DNA from: Massilia frigida
GTDB lineage: Bacteria; Pseudomonadota; Gammaproteobacteria; Burkholderiales; Burkholderiaceae_D
DNA: 64,000 nucleotides
Direction of reading: 5' to 3'
NCBI RefSeq assembly: GCF_011682175.1
Contig: NZ_WHJG01000019.1
Span: 62,001-126,000, forward strand
Both the position numbers and the translations under genes were made by a program. A model generated the notes under the pieces. That model did no database searches. It saw only the letters and a program-made list of their open reading frames with translations, and was not told the origin of the DNA. The first letter of the stretch is position 1, and every line of letters begins with the position of its first letter. Below, piece by piece: positions 1-11,764 of the stretch.

Positions 1-2627
1 GACCATGGCTCGACCGACGCCAGCCTGCAGGTGGCGGCCGAGTACGCCGCGCGCCTGCCCTTGCGGGTGCTGGCGCGCGGCGTGAATTTTTCGTTTTCGG
101 CATCCAACAATTACGCCGCGGCGCAGGCGCGCGGACGCTACCTGGTGTTCGCCAACAACGACCTGGTCATGCTGCACGACTGCCTCGCGCCCATGCGCGC
201 CCACCTCGACGACGAGCGGGTCGGCGCGGTCGGCCTGAAACTGCTCGAGCCGCTCGTCAACGGCGCCGACGCGTGGCGCTTCATCACCCATCACCAGGGC
301 GTGCAGTTCAAGACCGACAGCCTGCCCGGCAAGGGCGGGCGCTACTACGCACCGATGGAAGTGGGCGAGCAGCCGCACGCCGACCTGGCCGGCTGCTACG
401 ACCTGCCGGTGGCCACCGGCGCGCTGCTGATGTGCCGCAGCGAGGATTTCCGCGCCGTCGGCGGTTTCCACGAAGGCTATGTGTACGGCATGGAAGACGT
501 GGACCTGTGCCTGGCGCTGCGCCTCAAGCTCGGCAAGACGATCTTGTGCGATACCGCCGCGGTGGCGCTGCACAACCGCAGCGCCACGCGCGACGCCAAG
601 ATCCTGGCCGGCAGCCAGCAGAAAGTGTACTCGGCCAAGGTGCACGCCAACAACCGCAGGCTGTATATCGAGCGCTACGGGCGTGACCTGACGCGCACCA
701 TCCTGCGTGCGCTGGTCGAGGGCGACAGCCTGTGGCGGCCGGCGCCGCTGCGCGTGACCATCGCCGTCACCGCCACCGACATCAGCACCGCGGCCGGCGA
801 CTTTTTCACCGCGCTCGAATTCGGCGAAGCCCTGCACCGCCTGTACGGCTGGGAGGTGATGTTCGTCAACAACCAGGTACACCAGCTGCCCGGCACCGAC
901 GTGGTCATCGCCATGCGCCACGATTACGCCATCGACAAGATCAGCGAAGCCAATCCCGGCCTGGTGACGGTGGCCTGGGTGCGCAACCGGGTCGACCAAT
1001 GGCTGGGCGCGCCGCAGTTCCAGGCTTACCAGCTGATCTTCGCCTCCTCGCACAAGGCGATCGAGCACATCAAGGCCGCCACCGGCATCGAGGCCACCCT
1101 GCTGCCGATCGCCGCCAACGCGGCGCGCTTCCGGCCCATGCCGGCCGCTGCCGAACACGCCAGCGACGTCACCTTCACCGGCAGCTATTGGGGCGCCGAG
1201 CGCGAAGCGATCGGCTTGCAGGACCTGGCGCGCGAACCCTACCGCTTCGCCATCTACGGCCACGGCTGGCAAGACCGGCCCGACTGGAAAGCGAACTGGC
1301 GCGGCGCCGTACCCTACGCCGCCCTGCCGCAGATCTACAACTCGGCCAAGATCGTGCTCGACGATTCGCACCCGGTCACGCGCGAATGGCACTCGCTCAA
1401 TTCGCGCGTGTTCGACGCCATCGCCAGCGGCAAGCTGGTGCTGACCAACTGCAGCGGCGGCGCGGCCGAACTGTTTCCGGACCTGCTGCCCAGTTTCGAG
1501 ACCGACCAGCAATTGCAAGCCTTGCTGCGCCACTTCCTGCGCCACGACGACGAGCGCGAAGCGCTGGCCGCCAGGCTGCAGCGCGAGGTGCTCGACAAGC
1601 ATACCTACGACCAGCGCGCCGCCACCTTCCGCCAGCGCCTGCGCGGCCTGCTCGACCAGTCGCTGCGCTTTGCCATCAAGATCGGGGTGCCGTCCATGAA
1701 GGAGCGCGAACAATGGGGCGACTACCATTTCGCGCTCGGCATCAAGCGCGCCCTGGAACGGCGCGGCCACGTGGCGCGCATCGATATCCTGCCCGACTGG
1801 TACGGCGGCCTGTGCGCGTCCGACGAGGTGGTGATCGTGCTGCGCGGCCTGTCCCAGTACCAGCCGCAGCCGACCACGATCAACCTGGCCTGGCTGATCA
1901 GCCATCCGGACGAGGTGACGGTGACCGAGCTGCAGCAGTATCACCACGTGTTCGTGGCCTCGGACAGCTTCGCGGCCTGGCTGGGCGAGCGCATGGGCGA
2001 CCAGGTCAGCCCGCTGCTGCAATGCACCGATCCGGACCTGTTCTACCCGGAGCGCGATACCGAACTGGAGGTGCCGGAAGTGATTTTCGTCGGCAATTCG
2101 CGCGGGCAGTTGCGTGAAGTGGTGCAGTACGCGCTGGCCGGCGGGGTCGACTTCAAGGTGTATGGCGGCCTGTGGGAAGGCATCCTGCCGCCGCAGCAGG
2201 TGCCCCAGACCTATATCGCCAATGCGCGCCTGCGGCATTACTATTCGGCGGCCAAGGTGGTGCTCAACGACCACTGGGGCGACATGCGCAGCCAGGGCTT
2301 CTTGTCGAACCGCCTGTTCGATGCCGGCGCCTGCGGCGCCGCCATCGTCACCGACGAGATGCAAGCGTGCCGCGCCCTGTTCGGCGATGCGCTACATTAC
2401 TACAGCACGCCGCAAAACCTGGCCAGCGAAGTGGCCAAAGTGCGGCGCGCCAGGTCCAGGCCGGACAAGGCGGGCCAGCGCTTGCGCGAACTGATCGTGA
2501 ACCATCATACGTTCCAGCACCGGGTCGACGCCATCCTGCAAGTGCTCGCACGCCTGTCGCCGCAGATGGCGGCCGGCGCGCAGGCCGGCGCCGTCGCGGT
2601 AGTCAATCCATCCACCGGAGTCGAGGC

Positions 2628-2631
<4 letters not shown>
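1..2631 (+). CDS. Three-domain glycosyltransferase (GT2 + two GT1-like domains), 5' partial
   Basis: The frame is open from base 1 (DHGSTDASLQ precedes the GTG at 31), so the true start lies outside the window. About 876 residues remain. The first ~230 are a GT2 domain: the tail of a D-x-GSTD nucleotide-binding motif, then FANNDL as the DxD-like metal site, and the ED motif in MEDVDLC. Two related CgeB/Glyco_trans_1_2-like domains follow (roughly 245-560 and 565-860), each ending in a conserved RVFDA/RLFDAGA block that precedes the donor-binding helix. It probably transfers sugars in a surface glycan or protein-glycosylation pathway in the cytoplasm. Its stop overlaps the next start (ATGA), which indicates translational coupling. 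The fold calls are firm; sugar specificity is unknown. Confidence 0.85.
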
Positions 2632-4099
<1,468 letters not shown>

Positions 4100-4103
<4 letters not shown>

Positions 4104-5485
4104 ACCGTGACGCCACGCCGGTGTGCCGCGAGCTCGGCGCGCAGTGCAATCTGTGCGGCGCCGCCATGCCCGACCCGGCCGACGCCGGCGCGGACCTGGC
4201 GCAGCCGGCCTGCCCCGCCTGCGCCAGCACCGCGCCCCAGCGCGTGATGCGGCGCGTGTTCCAGGCGCTGCCGGCCGGCTTGCTGGCGTGGCGCAGGCAG
4301 GCGCTGGAAGCGGGCCGGCACGGGGTCGATCCGGCCTGGTTCGGCGCGCCGGTGGCGGACGATGCCATGGCCGACTTCATGGCCGTCGAGCTCGACGCGC
4401 AGGGCGACGCCATCGCCACTGCACTGCCGCGCCTGACGGCGCGCGGCGTGCTGTATGTGAGCGGCGCCGCGCACGGCGCCATCGGCAGCGCCCAGGACTT
4501 GCTGGAATCGATGACGGCGCTGCTGGCCACCCAGGGCTTGCCCTGCTCGGTGATCGCCATCGACGCCGCCGACCCCGGCGGCGCCGCGCGCCTGCCCGTC
4601 TGGCTGCTGCTGCGCGAGGCGGCGCATGCCGAACGCTGGCGCCATCACCTGGCCGCCTGGCCCGCAGCCGCGCCGATGGCGGCCGGCACGGTGCCGGACC
4701 ACTTCGCCCCGCTGCGGGAAGAGCTCGCATACTGGCAGGCCACGCGCTCCGAGTGTGCCTTCTGGTGGCGCGACGACGACCTGGTCGAAGACAGCGCCGC
4801 GCTGCACCGCCTGGCCGCACTGTCGCAGCGCCACCAGGCGCCGGTGCTGATGGCGGTGATCCCGGCGCAGGCCGATGCCGCGCTGGCGCAGGTGACAGCC
4901 GATGCCATGCCGACCCTGGTCTATTGCCAGCACGGCTGGGACCATGTGAACCATGAAGCGCCCGGCCAGCCCAGCAGCGAATTCGGCCCCGGGCGCGATC
5001 CGCAGGCGGCCGAGGCCGACCTGATGCAGGGAGCGGGCCGCCTGCGCGCCCTGTTCGGCGAGCGCTTCCTGGCGGTCATGGTGCCGCCCTGGAACACCCT
5101 GGCGCCGGCGCTGGCGGCGCGCCTGCCGGCGCTCGGCCTGCATGGCTTGTCGCAGTATCTGTTCCAGCCGCGCGGCACTGCGGTCGACGGCCTGGTGCGG
5201 GTCGACACCCACCTCGACATCGTCGACTGGAGCGCCGCCGCCGGCGTGCGCGACCCCGGGGTGCTGGTCGAACGCCTGGTATCGATCCTGCAATTGCGCC
5301 GCGCCGGCCAGCTGGACGAGCCGCTCGGCATCCTCACCCACCACCGCGTGATGGCCGAGGGCAGCTGGCGCTTCCTGGAGCAGCTGCTCGCGCTGACGGC
5401 CGAATTTCCCTGCGTGCGCTGGCTGCACCCGCGCGCCGTGTTCGCCGCCGCGCCGGCCAAAGAAGGAGCGCCATGCGCTGCCTGA
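4100..5485 (+). CDS. Zinc-ribbon / polysaccharide-deacetylase-like protein
   Basis: 461 aa. The N-terminus carries the same Cys4 module as its neighbours (C16, C19, C38, C41), followed by a poorly conserved methyltransferase-like stretch with no SAM motif. The C-terminal half from about residue 215 looks like the NodB/polysaccharide deacetylase superfamily: a WWRDDDL metal-site motif (~220-226), QHGWDHVNH supplying histidines, and VPPWN, as in deacetylases of surface polysaccharide clusters. It probably removes acetyl groups from a glycan. It starts in ATGA overlap with the upstream gene and overlaps the next by 13 bases. The deacetylase call is reasonably sure; the function of the N-terminal half is unknown. 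Confidence 0.7.
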
Positions 5486-7506
5486 TCGTCGGCACGGCCA
5501 AGAGCGGCACCACGGCGCTGCTGTACGCGGTGGCCCAGGCCATGGGCGGCGACCCCGTGGTGCACATGGAAGACCGCATCGGCGACCTGCAGGTCTTGCC
5601 CGAACACACAGCCGTGAAACTGATCTTCGAGCACGAGAGCGGCGCCGCCATCGCCGCCTTCGGCGCCGGCTTCGACAAGCGCATCCTGCTGGTGCGCGAT
5701 CCGCGCGATAACCTGATCAGCCGGCTGCTGTACATGGTCGCCAACAACCGGGCCATGCTGGGCGACCAGCCCTGCCTGCGGGTGTTCTGCCAGCTCTTGC
5801 AGCGCAAGCAGCAGGTACCGGCCTCGGTATCGCTGCAGCAATTTCCCCCCATGGGCAAGCCCTCGGACTTCCTGGCCTCGTCCTGCGCCCACCTCCAGGC
5901 CCTGGCCGCGTTCGCCGCCGACGCCGGCCCCGGCTGGCATATCCTGCGCTACGAAGACCTGGTGGCGGGCCGCCTCGAGGCCCTTGCGGCCTACCTGGGG
6001 CTGGCCGTGCAGGCCGGCGCCAGCGTCGACCCGCAGTACCAGCGGGTGGCGCGCACCAAGGGCGCGGGCGACTGGCGCCACTGGTTCAGCGGCGCCGACG
6101 TGGCGCTGCTCAGGCCGCTGCTGGCGCCCATGATGGCGGCGCTCGGCTACGCCGACGACTGGCAGCTCGCCCCGCAGCAGCACATCACGCCCGAGCATAG
6201 CTGGCTCTATTTCGAACGCCTGGTGCGCGAACGGCGCCAGCACGTCGGCCTGGCGCCGCTGGCCCTGCCCGCGCCGGAGCCATACCAGAGCGGCGCCGTG
6301 GTGCGCCTGTCCAAGGCCGACATCATCAACCGCCTGATCCGCCAGTTCGGCTTCAAGTCCTTTTTGGAGTACAACAAGTTCGACGGCGTCAGCTTTTACG
6401 GCGACATCGTGTGCGACAGCAAGTGCATCGCGTATCAGCCGGAAAACGTGCACCTCGATGCGGCCCGCGCGCGCCTCCTGCTGCGGGTCACGGCCGGGGT
6501 CGACCTGGGCCAGCTGCTGCCCCTGCCAGCGCTGCTGGAGCGCCATGCCGGCCAGCGCTTCGACATCATCTTCCTCGATCCGACCCACGAACGGCCCGAC
6601 GTCGACCTGGCGCTGCGCGCGCTGGCGGCGCTGCTCAATCCCGGCGGGGTGCTGGTGGTGCACGACTGCAATCCGGAACGCGAGGAACTGACCGTGGTCA
6701 AGCGCCGCCACGGCGCCTGGGTCGGCGAAACCTACAAGGCCTTCGCCCTGCTGCGCCAGTACAACCGCGCCAGTACGGTCACCGTGTCCGAGGATTACGG
6801 CGTCGGCCTGGTGTGGAACAAGGACCTGGTGCTCGATTATCCGATCGGGGCCGATATCACCTATGCCCAGTTCGCGGCGCGGCGCCAAGCCTACAACGGC
6901 TTGATCAGTTACCAGCAATTCCTGGAACGAAGCGAGCACGGCGATATCGCCACCCTGTTCGCCCAGCCGCCGGCGCCGGCGGCGCTGCGCTTCCAGCCCA
7001 GGCCGGCGCCGCCGGCCGGCCTGGAATGCCAGTTGTTCTGGCGCAAGCCGGGGGCCGATTTCGCCGAGGCCGACGCGCTCACCCTGGCCCTGCCCGCCGA
7101 CGGCAGCGTGCAGGTGCTGCACTTCACTTTGCCGCCCGGCGCCGGGCCCATCGAGCGCCTGCGCTTCGACATGGCCGACGCCGTCGTGGCGGTGCGGATC
7201 GAAGCCATCGAGCTGCGCAATCCGGCCGATGCGCTGATGTGGACCTGGGACGCGGCCGCGCACGCGGGCCAGGACTGGCGCAACGTGCGCTTCCACGACG
7301 CCGGCGCCGAGGGCCTGTTCCAGCTCGCCACCAGCGCCGATCCGCAGTTCTATCCGGCCCTGCCGGCGACCATCCTGAGCCAGCTCGGGCCAGGCTGGCA
7401 AGTGCTGGTGGTGATGTCCGCGCAGCCGCCCCTGGTCAGTTCGCTGCTGGCGGCGCTGGCCGGCGCGCCGCCGCGCCAGCGCGATGCCACGCAGGCTTGC
7501 GCATGA
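5473..7506 (+). CDS. Sulfotransferase-methyltransferase fusion protein
   Basis: 677 aa. The N-terminal ~270 residues form a sulfotransferase fold. GTAKSGTTAL (7-16) is the 5'-phosphosulfate loop of PAPS binding, and LVRDPRDN (73-80) is the 3'-phosphate motif. The middle part (~280-460) resembles a class I methyltransferase with FDIIFLDPTHERPDV and NPGGVLVVHDC, typical of Methyltransf_24-like domains. The last ~150 residues are a beta-rich segment I do not recognise. Coupling sulfation and methylation in one chain fits decoration of a surface polysaccharide. It overlaps both neighbours by a few bases. The sulfotransferase call is firm; the methyltransferase call is probable. Confidence 0.78.
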   Translation: MRCLIVGTAKSGTTALLYAVAQAMGGDPVVHMEDRIGDLQVLPEHTAVKLIFEHESGAAIAAFGAGFDKRILLVRDPRDNLISRLLYMVANNRAMLGDQPCLRVFCQLLQRKQQVPASVSLQQFPPMGKPSDFLASSCAHLQALAAFAADAGPGWHILRYEDLVAGRLEALAAYLGLAVQAGASVDPQYQRVARTKGAGDWRHWFSGADVALLRPLLAPMMAALGYADDWQLAPQQHITPEHSWLYFERLVRERRQHVGLAPLALPAPEPYQSGAVVRLSKADIINRLIRQFGFKSFLEYNKFDGVSFYGDIVCDSKCIAYQPENVHLDAARARLLLRVTAGVDLGQLLPLPALLERHAGQRFDIIFLDPTHERPDVDLALRALAALLNPGGVLVVHDCNPEREELTVVKRRHGAWVGETYKAFALLRQYNRASTVTVSEDYGVGLVWNKDLVLDYPIGADITYAQFAARRQAYNGLISYQQFLERSEHGDIATLFAQPPAPAALRFQPRPAPPAGLECQLFWRKPGADFAEADALTLALPADGSVQVLHFTLPPGAGPIERLRFDMADAVVAVRIEAIELRNPADALMWTWDAAAHAGQDWRNVRFHDAGAEGLFQLATSADPQFYPALPATILSQLGPGWQVLVVMSAQPPLVSSLLAALAGAPPRQRDATQACA

Positions 7507-8207
7507 AAGCCATCCTCGTCATCGGCCACAGCCACATCAATGCCCTGCGCGCCGTGCCGGAGGCGCAGCAGGCCTGCGACTTCATGTCCTTCACCGAGGC
7601 CGGGGGCGCCTACCAGCAGCGCGATCCGGCCGAGTTCAAGGCCCTGGCGGCGGGCCCGGCCGACACGCTTGTGTTCATGATGGGTGGCAATACCCATATC
7701 ACCCTGGGCATGCTCAATCCGCCCGAACCCTTCGATTTCTATCTTCCCGAACACACCGGCCTGCCGATGAACCCGGCGGCGCGCCTGCTGCCGGTGGACC
7801 TGGTACGCCTGCTCCTGACACGCCACCTGAAGCCGGACCTCGCCTATCTGGGCCAGCTGAGCGCCGTGTTCAAGGGCCGCCGCCAGCTGCACATCGAGTC
7901 GCCGCCGCCGCTGCCAAGCGAGTATATTGAGCAGCATCCCTCCGGATTCGCCGAGCGGGTGCGCGAGCGCGGCGTGGCCCCGGTCGCCTTTCGCCACAAG
8001 TTCTGGCTCCTGCATTCGGCCATCCTGCGCGACCATTGCACCGCGCTGGGGATCACTTTCGTCGCACGGCCGGCGGGCACCCAGGACGCCGATGGCTGCC
8101 TGGCCACGCCTTACCTGCGCGCAGACCCCACCCATGCGAACGAGGCCTATGGCGCCCTGCTGCTCGCGCAAATCCTCAGCCTGCGCGAAGGCGCGCCATC
8201 CCCATGA
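7503..8207 (+). CDS. SGNH-like small esterase/acyltransferase candidate
   Basis: 234 aa, ATGA overlap at both ends. The N-terminus VIGHSHIN occupies the place where SGNH hydrolases carry block I (GDS), MMGGNTH is a block III-like glycine/asparagine segment, and ADPTHAN near the C-terminus matches the D-x-x-H block V. The usual nucleophilic serine would be the one in GHSH. If active it would add or remove an acyl group on the glycan made by this operon. Assignment to the superfamily is by motif order only, so activity is uncertain. Confidence 0.5.
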   Translation: MKAILVIGHSHINALRAVPEAQQACDFMSFTEAGGAYQQRDPAEFKALAAGPADTLVFMMGGNTHITLGMLNPPEPFDFYLPEHTGLPMNPAARLLPVDLVRLLLTRHLKPDLAYLGQLSAVFKGRRQLHIESPPPLPSEYIEQHPSGFAERVRERGVAPVAFRHKFWLLHSAILRDHCTALGITFVARPAGTQDADGCLATPYLRADPTHANEAYGALLLAQILSLREGAPSP

Positions 8208-9901
8208 AAAACACGCCCTACCAAGCCCTGCCCGAGCACTGCTTCTGGCAACGCGCCGTGGCCGGCGTGGCGCGCGAGCAGGTCGATGCGCTGGTGACGG
8301 CACCATTCATGATCGCGCCCGGCGAGCGCATCGTCACCGCCGGCAGCTGTTTCGCGCAACACATCGGACGCCACCTGCGCGCCGCCGGCCTGTCGGTCCT
8401 GCAAACCGAACCGGCCCACGACTGGCTGCACGAAAGCGAGGCGAGCAGCTATGGCTACGGCATCTACAGCGCGCGCTACGGCAATATCTACACCGCGCGC
8501 CAGTTGCTGCAGCTATTCCAGCGCGCCCATGGACAGTTCCAGCCCGCCGAGCGGCTGTGGGAGCAAGGCGCGCGCTGTATCGATCCGTTCCGCCCGCGCA
8601 TCCAGCCCGACGGCTTCGCCACGCGCGAGGAATTCGAGGCCGACCAGCGCCAGCACTTTGGCGCCGTGCGCAGCGCCTTCGCCCAGCTGGACGTGCTCAT
8701 TTTCACCCTCGGCCTGACCCAGGCATGGGAAGCGCTGGACGACGGCGCCGTGTTCCCGCTCTGCCCCGGCGTGGCGGGCGGCAGCTTCGATGCGCTGCGC
8801 CACCGGGCCCACAATTTCAGCGTGGCCGAGGTGACCGGCGACATGCTGGCCTTCATCGACCTGCTGCGCGCCATCAATCCCGCCGCGCGCCTGATCCTGA
8901 CGCTGTCGCCGGTGCCGCTGGCGGCCGGCGCCGCCGCAGACGAGCACGTGTTAACTGCCAACACCTGGTCGAAATCGGTCTTGCGGGTCGCTTGCGCCGA
9001 CATCGTGGCCAGGTGCGAGCAGGTCGCCTACATGCCGTCGTACGAACTGATCACCGGGGCGCATGCGCGCGGCGCCTATTTCGCGGACGATCTGCGCAGC
9101 GTGACCGAGGCCGGGGTCAGCCATGTCATGCGGGTGTTTTTCCGCCATTTTATCGGCACCGCCGGCGCACCCGTGGCGCCAGCCGCCCCGGCCGCAGCCG
9201 GCGACCTGGAACAGATGGCGCAACTGGTCGCGGTCAATTGCGACGAAGATGCGCTCAAGCTGGGCCCTGCGGCGCCCTTGCTCGCGCCGCTGTGCAATCT
9301 GTGCGGCGGCGCGGCGTTCGGGCCGGGGCCGGGCGGGCGTCTCGGCAAAGACCAGCTCGGCCCGCACTGCCTGGCCTGCGGTTCGCTGGAGCGGCAGCGG
9401 GTCGCCGCGCAGGTGCTGCTTGAACTGGGCCGCGAGCAGCTGGCCGGGCGCCGCGCCCTGCTGGTAGGGACGGAACGGGGCGCCGATGTGCGCTGGTTCG
9501 GCCACTGCGATGTGGCGCAGGCGAGCGCGCCCGGGGTGCTGCCGGCGGCCCTGGCCGACTATGCCGACGCCAGCTACGACCTGATCGTGCTGGTGCACGT
9601 GCTGGAATACCTCGACGACGACCGCGCCGGCTTCGACCAGCTGCGGCGCCTGCTCTCGCCCACGGGCGTGATGCTGGTGTGCTTCGTCGATCCGCGCGTG
9701 CGTCCGTGGACCAGCCTGCATGTGGGCGTGGCCGGCAGCGCGCGCCGCTGGTACGGGCGCGATCTGGCCCAGCATTTTCGCTGCAAGCCGAAAAAACTCA
9801 GCGTGACCATGCACGAAGTCGCCGATCCCGGCACCGGCGCGGTGCTGCCGGTGCACCTGTTTGCCGCCGCCACGTCCCCGAAAGCGCCACCCCCATGCTG
9901 A
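8204..9901 (+). CDS. GSCFA-domain protein fused to zinc ribbon and methyltransferase-like domain
   Basis: 565 aa. Residues ~1-320 are a GSCFA domain: TAGSCFAQHIGRHL (45-58) contains the family's name motif, and TLSPVP is the second conserved block. GSCFA proteins are SGNH-related, and several sit in polysaccharide loci. A Cys4 ribbon follows (C364, C367, C389, C392, then GSLERQR). The chain ends in a methyltransferase-like domain (YDLIVLVHVLEYL, LSPTGVMLVCF) without a clear SAM glycine loop. It starts in overlap with the upstream stop and overlaps the next gene by 7 bases. I infer a glycan-modifying role, probably acyl transfer or hydrolysis. Confidence 0.75.
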   Translation: MKNTPYQALPEHCFWQRAVAGVAREQVDALVTAPFMIAPGERIVTAGSCFAQHIGRHLRAAGLSVLQTEPAHDWLHESEASSYGYGIYSARYGNIYTARQLLQLFQRAHGQFQPAERLWEQGARCIDPFRPRIQPDGFATREEFEADQRQHFGAVRSAFAQLDVLIFTLGLTQAWEALDDGAVFPLCPGVAGGSFDALRHRAHNFSVAEVTGDMLAFIDLLRAINPAARLILTLSPVPLAAGAAADEHVLTANTWSKSVLRVACADIVARCEQVAYMPSYELITGAHARGAYFADDLRSVTEAGVSHVMRVFFRHFIGTAGAPVAPAAPAAAGDLEQMAQLVAVNCDEDALKLGPAAPLLAPLCNLCGGAAFGPGPGGRLGKDQLGPHCLACGSLERQRVAAQVLLELGREQLAGRRALLVGTERGADVRWFGHCDVAQASAPGVLPAALADYADASYDLIVLVHVLEYLDDDRAGFDQLRRLLSPTGVMLVCFVDPRVRPWTSLHVGVAGSARRWYGRDLAQHFRCKPKKLSVTMHEVADPGTGAVLPVHLFAAATSPKAPPPC

Positions 9902-10638
9902 CACCGGAACAACTGGCCACCACCAAAGACTACATCCTGCGGCGGACCAAGGGTCTGGACCAGGCCCTGCTGCCGCTGGGCGACCCGGCCGGCAAGGACG
10001 TGCTGGTCTTTGGCTGCGGCCTGGGCAACGAAATCCTGTGGTGCGCGCGGCGCCAGGCGCGCTCGGCGCTCGGCATCGATCTTGGCAAACCCAGGCAGGA
10101 AGCGCTGAACGCCGTCATGGCCGACGAAGGGTACGCCGACTTCCCTTACGCCGTCCATGAGTGCAATGTGCACGACCTGGCGCTCGACCATCCGGGCCGC
10201 TACGACCTGATCGTCTCGAACGGCGTGTTCGAACATGTCTCGGACCTCAAGGGCGTGCTCAACGCCATGCGCACCCTGCTGCGCCCGGGCGGGCGGATCG
10301 CCATCTATGCCGACGGGCTGTGGTTCTCGGCGATCGGCGGGCATCTGGGCAAATACAACTGGGAGCATTTGTGGATGACGCCCCAGGCCATCAAGGAACA
10401 GTTCCCCGAGCGCTGGCACGCCTACACGAATAACCTGAACCGCATGACCGCGGTCGATTTTTTGCAGGCGCTGCGCGATGTCGGCGCCCTGGTGCTGCAA
10501 TTGCATGCGCGCAGCGATCCGTATCTGCCCAAGCTGGCGCCGCTGATGGCGCAGATCCAGGCGCGCCAGCAAGTCTCGCCGACCGATCTGTCGATCACCT
10601 CGATCGGCTGCGAGCTGTGCTTCCTGGAACATCTGTGA
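9895..10638 (+). CDS. Class I SAM-dependent methyltransferase
   Basis: 247 aa. VLVFGCGLGNEI is motif I with the expected glycine spacing, ALGIDLG supplies the acidic ribose contact, and YDLIVSNGVFEHV plus LRPGGRIAIYADG are motifs IV-VI. A Methyltransf_11/23-type fold is clear. It is the last member of the seven-gene overlapping chain; 70 bases separate it from rfbB. It probably methylates a sugar in the same pathway. Confidence 0.85.
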   Translation: MLTPEQLATTKDYILRRTKGLDQALLPLGDPAGKDVLVFGCGLGNEILWCARRQARSALGIDLGKPRQEALNAVMADEGYADFPYAVHECNVHDLALDHPGRYDLIVSNGVFEHVSDLKGVLNAMRTLLRPGGRIAIYADGLWFSAIGGHLGKYNWEHLWMTPQAIKEQFPERWHAYTNNLNRMTAVDFLQALRDVGALVLQLHARSDPYLPKLAPLMAQIQARQQVSPTDLSITSIGCELCFLEHL

Positions 10639-10708
10639 CAAGCGGCTTGCCGTACAGGCGGCTTTCCCATCACCTCGTGATGCCACTTCCACGCGCAACG
10701 GACACGCA

Positions 10709-11764
10709 ATGATACTAGTCACCGGTGGGGCCGGATTTATCGGATCGAATTTCATTCTCGACTGGCTGGCGCACAGCGACGAGGCCATCGTCAATCTCGA
10801 CCAGCTCACGTATGCGGGCAACCTGAACAACCTGGCCGCGCTCAGGGGCGATGCGCGCCACCTGTTCGTGCGCGGCGATATCGGCGACCAGTCCCTGGTG
10901 GCAGCCTTGCTGGCCCGGCACCGCCCGCGCGCGCTGGTCCATTTTGCCGCCGAAAGCCATGTCGACCGCTCGATCGCGGCCCCTAGCCAGTTCATCGCCA
11001 CCAATATCGGCGGCACCTTCGCGCTGCTGGAAGCGGCGCGCGCCTACTGGCACTGCCTGCCGGAGCCGGAGCGCGCCGGGTTCCGCTTCCTGCATGTGTC
11101 CACCGATGAAGTGTATGGCTCGCTCGCGCCGGACGAGGCGGCATTCACCGAGCGTTCGGCGTATGCGCCGAACAGCCCGTATGCTGCCTCCAAGGCCGCT
11201 TCCGACCATCTGGTGCGGGCCAGCTTTCACACCTATGGCTTGCCGACCCTGACCAGCAATTGCTCGAACAATTACGGCCCGTACCAGTTCCCCGAAAAGC
11301 TGATCCCGCTGATGATCGCCACGGCGCTGGCCGGGCGCGCGCTGCCGGTGTACGGCGACGGCATGCAGGTACGCGACTGGCTGTACGTGGGCGACCATTG
11401 CGCGGCGCTGCGGCGCATCCTGGCGGCCGGTCGTCCTGGAGAGGTTTATAACGTGGGAGGAGAGAACGAAATGACCAATATCGACGTGGTGCGCACCCTG
11501 TGCGACTTGCTCGACGTGGCGGCACCGGCGCGCGCCAGTTATCGCCAGCAGATTACCCATGTGGCCGACCGCGCCGGCCACGACCGCCGCTACGCGGTTG
11601 ACGCCGGCAAGCTGCGGCGCGAACTGGGCTGGACGCCGGCCGAGCATTTCGCCAGCGGCATTGCGCGCACCGTGCACTGGTATCTGGCGCAGCGCGCCTG
11701 GGCCGACGAGATCGCCTCAGGCGCCTACCGCGACGCCCACTGGCCCGCCGGCGGTGCCGCATGA
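10709..11764 (+). CDS. rfbB: dTDP-glucose 4,6-dehydratase
   Basis: 351 aa, full length for the family. It converts dTDP-glucose to dTDP-4-keto-6-deoxyglucose, the common precursor of rhamnose and other deoxysugars. TGGAGFIGS at the N-terminus binds NAD+, STDEVYG (131-137) carries the catalytic Thr/Asp/Glu, and YAASK (158-162) is the SDR Tyr/Lys pair. The stop overlaps rfbA (ATGA). rfbC and rfbD are not in the window, so the final sugar cannot be fixed from here. Confidence 0.95.
   Translation: MILVTGGAGFIGSNFILDWLAHSDEAIVNLDQLTYAGNLNNLAALRGDARHLFVRGDIGDQSLVAALLARHRPRALVHFAAESHVDRSIAAPSQFIATNIGGTFALLEAARAYWHCLPEPERAGFRFLHVSTDEVYGSLAPDEAAFTERSAYAPNSPYAASKAASDHLVRASFHTYGLPTLTSNCSNNYGPYQFPEKLIPLMIATALAGRALPVYGDGMQVRDWLYVGDHCAALRRILAAGRPGEVYNVGGENEMTNIDVVRTLCDLLDVAAPARASYRQQITHVADRAGHDRRYAVDAGKLRRELGWTPAEHFASGIARTVHWYLAQRAWADEIASGAYRDAHWPAGGAA

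Noticed and set aside
4921-7401. 826-codon open frame on the - strand
   Set aside because: Antisense to the deacetylase and sulfotransferase genes, which show clear motifs. Long reverse frames are expected at this GC; the product is Gln/Arg/Gly-rich with no domain.
10667-10679. ATCAC-CTC-GTGAT dyad before rfbB as an operator
   Set aside because: Only five-base arms in a short intergenic gap and no second copy in the window; too weak to call.
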